A DNA stretch of 6,423 nt. It comes from Thermoplasmata archaeon UBA184 (GTDB lineage Archaea > Thermoplasmatota > Thermoplasmata > Lutacidiplasmatales > UBA184). The DNA lies in contig DAEB01000038.1 of the NCBI GenBank assembly GCA_002495185.1, forward strand, positions 3,661-10,083, in the 5' to 3' direction. Below, piece by piece: positions 1-5,344 of the stretch. The notes beneath the pieces are model-generated. The model worked only from the letters and a program-made list of their open reading frames with translations. It had not been told where the DNA came from and made no database searches. A program made the translations under genes and the position numbers. The stretch's first letter is position 1. Each line of letters begins with the position of its first letter.

Positions 1-111
1 TCGCTCTTGGCCGTCACGGGGACCTCCGACGGCTCAGGCCCTGCGAGCCATATCAAGACTCGGCAGAGATCGGGCTCGAGTGATGCGCGGGGGACCCACA
101 GTCGGGGCCGC
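1..111. other. Left edge, no gene assigned
   Basis: This stretch lies downstream of the zinc-ribbon membrane gene, whose stop is at 112-114 on the minus strand. On the plus strand the third frame is open from the window edge to a TGA at 81-83, so it could be the last 26 codons of a gene entering from the left. The peptide is too short and too arginine-rich to recognise. No RNA gene, hairpin with T-run or repeat was found here. Confidence 0.3.
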
Positions 112-648
112 TCAGCGACCCGTTCCCGACCACCAGTCGCGCGAGGTTCGACACTGCTCGCAGAGGGGCGTATCCGCGGGATTCTTCCACCCGCACTTGG
201 GACACGCCCAGCCGGTTGGGGGCGGCGCCGGGCCCCCGCCCGAGGGGGGCGGTTTGGAGGACGACGGGCCGGTCCGGTGGTCGACGAGGGGTGCCTCGTG
301 GACGTGCACCAGGATCACGGCGAGGATGCCCCCGGTGAACGCGAGGACGAATCCCGCAAGGAACCCACCCCCGGTCCACAGAGAGAACGCGGCGAAGATG
401 GCCAGAGCGGTCCCCCATCCCTTCTGCTCGTCGGGGTCGTCCTGGGCGCCGTACATTCCGACGCAGGCCATCATGATGATCGCCAGAATGACCCCGAACA
501 CCCCGGAGATCACCGGGTCGGCCCCCGCGCTAAGAGGTGCGTAGACCAGGCCCAGGGCAAGGTCTCCGACGGCATTCGCGAGGACGAGGAACGCCCCGAC
601 CGCCCCGAGGGCGAGGACCTCGGATTCAGGGGCCCGCCCCATCACCAT
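112..648 (-). CDS. Four-helix membrane protein with C-terminal zinc ribbon
   Basis: Hypothetical integral membrane protein of 178 residues. Four hydrophobic segments can be read at about residues 11-35, 46-68, 78-92 and 94-115. A proline/glycine/serine-rich linker (about 126-146) follows, then a C-terminal ribbon with C149-x2-C152-G and C163-x2-C166, the classic four-cysteine zinc site. With an even number of helices the N-terminus and the ribbon lie on the same side, presumably the cytoplasm. Small membrane proteins with such ribbons are common in Thermoplasmatota-type genomes, but their role is unknown to me; the ribbon may bind nucleic acid or a protein partner. The ATG at 646-648 is chosen as the outermost start. 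A GTG at 643-645 and an ATG at 640-642 in the same frame are close alternatives. GGAGGGG at 664-670 is rather far (15 nt) from the first ATG. The gene lies 155 bp downstream of another membrane gene on the same strand. Coding is supported by the hydrophobic pattern and the intact metal site. Confidence 0.82.
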   Translation of the reverse strand: MVMGRAPESEVLALGAVGAFLVLANAVGDLALGLVYAPLSAGADPVISGVFGVILAIIMMACVGMYGAQDDPDEQKGWGTALAIFAAFSLWTGGGFLAGFVLAFTGGILAVILVHVHEAPLVDHRTGPSSSKPPPSGGGPAPPPTGWACPKCGWKNPADTPLCEQCRTSRDWWSGTGR

Positions 649-672
649 CCCGGCGTTCGATGGCCCCTCCGT

Positions 673-680
673 GTATCTAC
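673..680 (-). promoter_or_regulatory. Weak TATA-like element upstream of the zinc-ribbon gene
   Basis: Read on the minus strand this is TAGATACA, a small AT-rich island in GC-rich DNA. Its centre lies about 28 nt upstream of the ATG at 648. With usual archaeal TATA spacing, transcription would start almost at the start codon and the message would be nearly leaderless. The match to a TATA box is poor, so this is tentative. Confidence 0.22.
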
Positions 681-803
681 TGTTCGGAGGTTCGCCCGGT
701 GCGGTCGAGGGCCGGAAGGAAGAACGACGATGCGCGCGTCGGGAAAGCTCAGAAGGTCGCTCCGGGCCGTCACGGGGTCTTTGTCAGGCCAGGTCGACCG
801 TCG

Positions 804-1559
804 CTACGGCCCGACCGGAACATCGCCCTTCGCGGCCGAGTCCGGAACTCGTCCTTTCCGCCAGAGGAGAAAACTGACGACGACGAGCAATGTGCCGGCG
901 ACCGCGATCATGTACCAGCCAGCATCCGGTCCCCAGGTGGTAGCCCAGCCGGAGGAGCAGACCCCGTTCCAGGGACCGGGCGTACAACTCCCCCAGAAGC
1001 TCGTCTCGGGGGACGGTGCGGCGGTCCACGTGGAGTTCGGGAGGAACGTGGCCACGTCCGCTCGGAGCGTCACGGGCTGGAGCGCGGCCGGGAGGCCGCT
1101 CGCGAGGACGGTCGCGACGAGCGTGAGACCCAACAGTGGGAAGCGCCGGCGGTCTCGCGGCGGTCGACCGATCATGACCGCGAGCGTGGCAACGCCGCCG
1201 GCCAACCCGACCACCACGAGGGAAAGGGACGCGTCGTACAGGATCGCCGTCTCGTTCAGCCCGAGGGAGCCGAAGGAATGGGTACCCTGGACCGGTCCTA
1301 CGGGAGGGCCGGTGAAGAACGGGGAGCAACCGGTCGCGCACGTCCCCGTCACTCCCGAGAGCGGAGAGTAGGTCTGGGTCGAAGTGTCCGCGTTCGGGCC
1401 CGAGGGGACTTCGGTCTCGTACCACCACGGGCTGACGACCGAGATCGAGAGCAGCACGACGACAGCCAGGAGCAGCCCCATCTCGAGGGTGATGCGGCGG
1501 CGGGGGCGAGATGGTTCCGACGTCGTGGGAGAGGGGGCGGGCGTCGACGGAGCGCTCAC
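804..1559 (-). CDS. Four-helix membrane protein with two large outer loops
   Basis: Unrecognised integral membrane protein of 251 residues. After a Pro/Ser/Thr-rich, basic N-terminal tail (R18, R20-R22), helices lie at about residues 27-44, 110-131, 140-160 and 215-233. Basic residues flank the cytoplasmic sides (R18-R22, R132-R139, R234-K235), so the positive-inside rule puts both ends inside and two long loops outside (about 45-109 and 161-214). Both outer loops carry a cysteine pair (C74/C78 and C192/C201), possibly disulfide bonded, and one N-glycosylation sequon each (N102-E-T and N175-S-T). That agreement supports the topology. The layout resembles claudin-like four-helix proteins only in shape; no homology is claimed. 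Translation starts at a GTG (1557-1559), preceded by AGGGAGGA at 1564-1571 with a 4-nt spacer, which decides the start. It is transcribed away from the Kelch-like gene and towards the zinc-ribbon gene, so it may act at the cell surface like its neighbours. Confidence 0.82.
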   Translation of the reverse strand: MSAPSTPAPSPTTSEPSRPRRRITLEMGLLLAVVVLLSISVVSPWWYETEVPSGPNADTSTQTYSPLSGVTGTCATGCSPFFTGPPVGPVQGTHSFGSLGLNETAILYDASLSLVVVGLAGGVATLAVMIGRPPRDRRRFPLLGLTLVATVLASGLPAALQPVTLRADVATFLPNSTWTAAPSPETSFWGSCTPGPWNGVCSSGWATTWGPDAGWYMIAVAGTLLVVVSFLLWRKGRVPDSAAKGDVPVGP

Positions 1560-1563
1560 AGCG

Positions 1564-1571
1564 TCCTCCCT
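1564..1571 (-). promoter_or_regulatory. Shine-Dalgarno site for the GTG-started membrane gene
   Basis: On the minus strand this reads AGGGAGGA, followed by four bases and then the GTG at 1559-1557. It fixes a non-ATG start that would otherwise be uncertain. Confidence 0.6.
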
Positions 1572-1647
1572 GAGGCATCCGGAACATCGAGGGGCGACCG
1601 AGGGATCACGGACGCGCTCGCCGGCCGCACGCAGCGGGGCGCCGATG

Positions 1648-1655
1648 ATAAAATA
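1648..1655 (+). promoter_or_regulatory. TATA-like element in the divergent intergenic region
   Basis: ATAAAATA (within GATGATAAAATAGC) is the most AT-rich run of the left half and sits in the 141-bp gap between two divergent genes. For the Kelch-like gene its centre is about 49 nt upstream of the GTG at 1701. Archaeal TATA spacing would place the transcription start near 1676-1678, giving a leader of about 24 nt. Read on the other strand (TATTTTAT) it could also serve the membrane gene starting at 1559, with a leader of about 65 nt that would contain its Shine-Dalgarno. The direction cannot be decided from sequence alone. Confidence 0.45.
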
Positions 1656-1700
1656 GCGCCAACGACTACCACCCGGCGAGAAATCCCCGAGTCGAAGTTC

Positions 1701-2915
1701 GTGCGAGCTCCGCGAGGTCCGGCACTATGGGCGGTCGTTCTGGCCGTCTCCGCCGCGTTGCTCGCCGTGGCCGTGGTGGGCGGTCCAGCGCTCGCACCGA
1801 CGGCGCCATCCCCGTCGGGACCAGCGCCCGTGCTCCTCGCGTTTGGCCAGGGCGCTTACGATGCCGCGGCGGGCTACGACGTCTGGCTGCTTGGCGACGG
1901 TTCGACGTGGACGTACGCGCACGGTGCCTGGTCGAATATCACGTCGAGCGCGGGCGTCCCGGCCCGGATGCCCGGCAACTCGCTGCTCGTGTACGACGCC
2001 CGCGACGGATACCCCCTCCTTTTCGGAGGTGCGATCGGGCCGCCGGAGGGTCGACCCCTGGCCGACACCTGGGGGCTCGAGGGAGGGCAGTGGACCAACC
2101 TGACCGGAACCGTGCATGGTTCCCCGCCGCCGATGATTCCCGGGACCATGACCTACGATTCCACCGACCAGAAAGTGGTCCTGTTCGGCGGGAGCCGCGT
2201 GAACGCGACCCCTCCCTACCTCTACGCGCTGTACCCCATGAACGAGACCTGGACGTACGCCGGGGGAGCGTGGACGAACGCAACCGTCCCCGGACCGGTA
2301 CCGCTGGGCGGAAGTTACGGGGGAAATCCGTTCCTTCGCCTCGTGGACGACCCCGCGGACGGCTACTTGCTGTACTATGACGGGATCGTGGGGCCGCCCC
2401 ATTTCGCCCCGATCACGTGGACCTACTCGCACGGTGTGTGGACGAACCGGACCGCAACCTTCCCTCCGGCCCCCCAGCTGCTCTTCTTCGCCGGAATCGG
2501 CTACGACTCGACGAGCCGCGCGGTCCTGGGAGTCGGAACGTGCACGTGGAACGCCGCCGTGACCTGCGTCCACCACTTTGGTGGGACGTTCGCGTTCTCG
2601 AACGGCACGTGGAAGGATGTGACCCCGTCGACGTCTCCGCCCCCGCGCGAAGAGAGTTCGTTCGTCGACGACCCCTCCGATGGCGGGATGGTGTTGGTCG
2701 GAGGGTGCTGCTGGGCGGACTTCTCGGGTCTCTCGCTCTACTGGCAGGACGCCTGGATCTACTCCGACGGAAGATGGACTGAAACCCATCCATGGGGAGG
2801 GGGAGCACCAACGTTCTTCCAGAACGACGGCAGCTGGGTCGCGGTCGCCCTCGCACTGTCCGCGGCGGGCAGCATCGCGCTCGTGCAAGCGAGCCGACGG
2901 TCGCCGAAGCCCTAG
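1701..2915 (+). CDS. Secreted Kelch-like beta-propeller protein, membrane-anchored and sequon-rich
   Basis: Predicted surface protein of 404 residues. A basic N-terminus (R2, R5) is followed by a hydrophobic segment (about 8-28) that acts as signal peptide or anchor. A second hydrophobic segment (about 379-396) is followed by SRRSPKP, a typical C-terminal anchor with a positive cytoplasmic tail. Between them are six Kelch/galactose-oxidase-like repeats with tryptophans at W77, W131, W191, W247, W304 and W359, spaced 54-60 residues apart. Each repeat pairs a YDxxxGY-x-LFGG-like strand (about 99-110, 153-164, 216-227, 269-279, 323-335) with a TWTYxxGxWTNxT-like strand. N-x-T sequons occur at N79, N133, N168, N181, N193, N249 and N301. 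Cysteines are few: C281, C289 and an adjacent pair C336/C337. GTG at 1701 is chosen because it immediately precedes the signal segment. The frame stays open upstream to 537, but there it runs antisense to two well-supported genes. No Shine-Dalgarno is visible, fitting a short leader. The likely role is binding or adhesion at the cell surface; the ligand is unknown. Confidence 0.85.
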   Translation: MRAPRGPALWAVVLAVSAALLAVAVVGGPALAPTAPSPSGPAPVLLAFGQGAYDAAAGYDVWLLGDGSTWTYAHGAWSNITSSAGVPARMPGNSLLVYDARDGYPLLFGGAIGPPEGRPLADTWGLEGGQWTNLTGTVHGSPPPMIPGTMTYDSTDQKVVLFGGSRVNATPPYLYALYPMNETWTYAGGAWTNATVPGPVPLGGSYGGNPFLRLVDDPADGYLLYYDGIVGPPHFAPITWTYSHGVWTNRTATFPPAPQLLFFAGIGYDSTSRAVLGVGTCTWNAAVTCVHHFGGTFAFSNGTWKDVTPSTSPPPREESSFVDDPSDGGMVLVGGCCWADFSGLSLYWQDAWIYSDGRWTETHPWGGGAPTFFQNDGSWVAVALALSAAGSIALVQASRRSPKP

Positions 2916-3029
2916 AGGTGCTGCAACGCTCCGGTCTGGAATCCCCGTCCGGACGTCGGCGGTGTGAGGGAAGAACCGCCCGGCGGACCCACGGCCGCCA
3001 CGCCTAAGCACGCTGTCGCATCGCAGGTC

Positions 3030-3035
3030 GAGGAA
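3030..3035 (+). promoter_or_regulatory. Shine-Dalgarno site of the amidohydrolase
   Basis: GAGGAA lies four bases before the ATG at 3040 and supports that start. The rest of the 124-bp gap after the Kelch-like gene has no convincing TATA box. CCTAAGC at about 3002-3008 is the least GC-rich piece, and GTCCGGAC at 2947-2954 is a perfect 8-bp palindrome of unknown meaning. Confidence 0.45.
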
Positions 3036-3039
3036 TCGA

Positions 3040-3912
3040 ATGACGGCCGCGCGAAACGCAGTCGATACTCACACGCACCTCAGCCGATGGTGGCGGGACA
3101 TCCAAGAGACCGGGTACCGCCGCGACATCGACTACACGCTCGAGGGGATGCTGCGGGAGATGGACGCGGCCGGGATCGACCACTCGATGCTCATCCAGGT
3201 CAATGACGCCCCCTCCCCTCCGGAAGGGCATGCGGAAGCTCGCTCCCTAGTCGCGGAGAGCAAGGGCCGTCTCTCGCTCATCTCCTCCGCCAACCCGACG
3301 TTGGGAGCCTCGGCCGTCGAGGAGATGGTCGCGCTGTGGGACGGGACGCCCGAGCTCAAGGGGATCAAGCTGTTCCCCGGGTACAACCCCTTCTATCCGG
3401 ACGACCCGCGGCTCGACCCGATCTACGAGTACGCGGCGCAGCGGGGGGTCCCCGTCCTGATCCACACGGGCGACACGATGGACAACTGGGGGCACGTGAA
3501 GTATTCCCGGCCCCTCCCGATCGACGACATCGCGGTCCGATTCCGCGACGTTCGATTCGTGGTCTGCCACCTCGGGAACCCGTGGATCGACGAGGCGATG
3601 GAGATCATCTACAAGAACCCGAACGTGTACGGCGACACCTCGGGCCTGCTCGCCCACCCCTCCTACCCCCTCTTCGACCGACACGTCGATCTCGTGCGAC
3701 GGAGAATCCAGGACGCAATCTCAATGACCGGGACGGCGGAGCGGGTCCTGTACGGCTCCGACTGGCCGCTCATCGACTTCCGGGTCGCAACCTCGCTCGT
3801 CACCCGCCTCGACCTTCCCGAGCGGGACCGGGAGGCGATCCTGGGCGGGAACGCCCGGCGCCTGTTCGGCCTTCCCCCTCCGCACGGAGCGTCGCGGGCC
3901 GGGCCGTCATAA
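3040..3912 (+). CDS. Amidohydrolase_2-type metal-dependent hydrolase or decarboxylase
   Basis: TIM-barrel amidohydrolase-superfamily protein of 290 residues, a usual length for the amidohydrolase_2 family. Visible active-site elements, in order, are D9-T-H11-T-H13 at the end of strand 1, GIK(110)LFPGY, LIH(142)TGD, VCH(177)LGNPW, and YGSD(241)WP. The C-terminal segment GGNARRLFGL (269-278) is typical of the family. The set H11, H13, H142, H177, D241 fits a mononuclear metal centre. Members of this family include hydrolases and non-oxidative decarboxylases such as aminocarboxymuconate-semialdehyde decarboxylase, and the substrate cannot be read from the motifs. There is no signal peptide, so it is cytoplasmic. 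The ATG at 3040 puts the DTHTH motif close to the N-terminus, as expected. It is followed after 58 bp by an aminotransferase on the same strand, so co-transcription is plausible and it may act on a related amino or oxo acid derivative. That link is inference. Confidence 0.88.
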   Translation: MTAARNAVDTHTHLSRWWRDIQETGYRRDIDYTLEGMLREMDAAGIDHSMLIQVNDAPSPPEGHAEARSLVAESKGRLSLISSANPTLGASAVEEMVALWDGTPELKGIKLFPGYNPFYPDDPRLDPIYEYAAQRGVPVLIHTGDTMDNWGHVKYSRPLPIDDIAVRFRDVRFVVCHLGNPWIDEAMEIIYKNPNVYGDTSGLLAHPSYPLFDRHVDLVRRRIQDAISMTGTAERVLYGSDWPLIDFRVATSLVTRLDLPERDREAILGGNARRLFGLPPPHGASRAGPS

Positions 3913-3957
3913 GCTACCGCGGACTCGCCGACCTCGACCTCACGGACAGAGGCGTCC

Positions 3958-3963
3958 GGGGAG
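3958..3963 (+). promoter_or_regulatory. Shine-Dalgarno site of the aminotransferase
   Basis: GGGGAG is separated by seven bases from the ATG at 3971. The 58-bp gap to the preceding gene holds no clear TATA box, which favours read-through from the amidohydrolase. Confidence 0.45.
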
Positions 3964-3970
3964 CGCTTCG

Positions 3971-5317
3971 ATGGACGGCGACGAGATCCGAAAGGTGGTC
4001 CGGGAGACGAACTACGTCACGTGGCGTCGTCAGGGGGGATGGGAACCGCTCGTCATCTCGCGGGCCGAGGGGTCCCGCTTCTGGGACTCCGCGGGGAAGG
4101 AGTATCTCGACTTCTCCTGCCAGCTCGTCGCCACCAACCTCGGCCACGGGAACGCCGCCGTGGCGGAGGCGATCGCGACCCAGGCGAGGGAGCTCGCCTA
4201 CGCCGCCCCAGGATTCGCGACCGAGGCCCGCGCCCGGGCCAGTCTCGCGCTCCTCGAGGTGCTCCCCACGGGAGTGAACCGCCTCTTCTTCTCGACCTCC
4301 GGAACCGAAGCGAACGAGGCGGCGCTCAAGATCGCCCGGGCCGCGACCGGCCGCACCAAGGTCGTCGCCCGGTACCGCTCCTACCACGGCTCCACCGCCG
4401 CGTCGATCTCGGTCACGGGGGAGTTCCGACGAAAGGCGATCGACAAACTGCAGAAGGTACCCGGGACCGTCTTCGCCCCGGACTGCTACTGCTACCGCTG
4501 CCCGTTCGGTCTCACGTACCCCGACTGCGATGTCGCCTGCGCCGAGTACCTCGACTACCAGATCTCCCGCGAGGGGGACGTGGCGGCGATGATCGTCGAA
4601 CCAGTTGTCGGGACGAACGGGGTCATCGTGCCCGTGCCGGAGTACCTCCCGCGGATCCGGGAGATCACGAAGAAGCACGGCGTGCTGTTGATCGCGGACG
4701 AGGTGATGAGCGGCTGGGGTCGCGTGGGGGAGTGGTTCGCGGTCAACCACTGGAACGTCACGCCCGACATCCTGACGACGGCGAAGGGGATCACGGGGGC
4801 GCAGATTCCGCTCGGCCTCACCGCCACGACGCCCGCCGTCCACGATGCCTTCCGGGAGAACTACTTCCCGCACGGGCACACCTACGAGGCGCATCCGCTC
4901 ACCCTCGCCCCGGCCGTGGCTGCGATCGAGGAGTACCGACGCCTCGACCTCCTCGAGAAGTCGCGAAAGGACGGAGAGTACCTCCTCTCGCGGCTCAAGG
5001 AGATCCAGGCCCGTCACCCGTCGGTCGGCGAGGTCCGCGGACTCGGGCTGTTCGCCGCCGTCGAGCTCGTGAAGAACCGGACGACGAAGGAGCCGTTCAA
5101 CACGGAGGACGAGAAGATGGCCGGAAAGCCGCTCGTCATCGACCAGGTGACGGGCGCGATGATGAAGGAGGGGGTCTTCTGCATCGGCTGGGTCTCCCAC
5201 CTCGTCGTGGCGCCTCCGCTCATCGTGACCCGGGAGGAGCTCGACCACGGGCTCGCGGTCCTCGACCGGGCGCTCGCGATCACGGACGCAAAGGTCGTTC
5301 CGTCCGCCTCGGGCTAG
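3971..5317 (+). CDS. Class III PLP-dependent aminotransferase, probably omega-amino acid:pyruvate type
   Basis: Full-length cytoplasmic aminotransferase of 448 residues. It moves an amino group, probably from an omega-amino acid such as beta-alanine, to an oxo acid such as pyruvate. Class III signatures are all present: SGTEANEAALK (110-120) for the cofactor phosphate, Y138-H139-G140 that stacks on the pyridine ring, E210-P211, D243 in ADEV for the pyridine nitrogen, and the Schiff-base lysine K272 in TTAKGIT. GHTYEAHPL (302-310) contributes the second phosphate contact from the partner subunit, so a dimer is expected. An unusual cysteine-rich segment lies at 172-190 (C172, C174, C177, C186, C190), including CYRCPFG. 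I recall similar CYRCPFG segments in taurine- and beta-alanine-type aminotransferases, so it is probably a subgroup feature. The convergent MmsA-type dehydrogenase would consume the semialdehyde produced from beta-alanine or 3-aminoisobutyrate. Taurine:pyruvate, 4-aminobutyrate or other omega-amino acid transaminase activity remains possible. Confidence 0.92.
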   Translation: MDGDEIRKVVRETNYVTWRRQGGWEPLVISRAEGSRFWDSAGKEYLDFSCQLVATNLGHGNAAVAEAIATQARELAYAAPGFATEARARASLALLEVLPTGVNRLFFSTSGTEANEAALKIARAATGRTKVVARYRSYHGSTAASISVTGEFRRKAIDKLQKVPGTVFAPDCYCYRCPFGLTYPDCDVACAEYLDYQISREGDVAAMIVEPVVGTNGVIVPVPEYLPRIREITKKHGVLLIADEVMSGWGRVGEWFAVNHWNVTPDILTTAKGITGAQIPLGLTATTPAVHDAFRENYFPHGHTYEAHPLTLAPAVAAIEEYRRLDLLEKSRKDGEYLLSRLKEIQARHPSVGEVRGLGLFAAVELVKNRTTKEPFNTEDEKMAGKPLVIDQVTGAMMKEGVFCIGWVSHLVVAPPLIVTREELDHGLAVLDRALAITDAKVVPSASG

Positions 5318-5324
5318 AGGAGGA

Positions 5325-5337
5325 CGCCCGAAGGGCG
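5325..5337. terminator. Short hairpin in the convergent gap
   Basis: The 27 bp between the two facing stop codons (5318-5344) contain CGCCC-GAA-GGGCG, a 5-bp GC stem with a 3-base loop, followed by the palindrome GGGCCC at 5339-5344. Because it is an inverted repeat it would form on either transcript. There is no T-run after it on either strand, which archaeal termination usually needs, so a terminator role is only a guess. Confidence 0.25.
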
Positions 5338-5344
5338 CGGGCCC

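Noticed and set aside
9..777. The 13-mer GGCCGTCACGGGG at both 9-21 and 765-777, each downstream of a minus-strand gene
   Set aside because: A single shared 13-mer is expected by chance in a GC-rich 6.4-kb window, the flanks do not match, and distances from the two stop codons differ (about 90 and 26 bp).
7..1371. A 454-codon plus-strand open frame at the left end
   Set aside because: Composition is that of a frame-shadow (Arg/Gly/Pro-rich, no domain), and the minus strand there encodes clear membrane proteins with a zinc site and consistent topology.
537..1700. A long in-frame extension upstream of the Kelch-like gene
   Set aside because: It is rich in Arg, Gly and Pro with no hydrophobic or domain pattern, runs antisense to two well-supported membrane genes, and would bury the signal segment in the middle of the protein. 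It stays open only because of high GC content.
3914..5248. A 444-codon minus-strand open frame over the aminotransferase
   Set aside because: The plus strand carries every class III aminotransferase motif in one frame. The antisense translation is charged low-complexity sequence without motifs.
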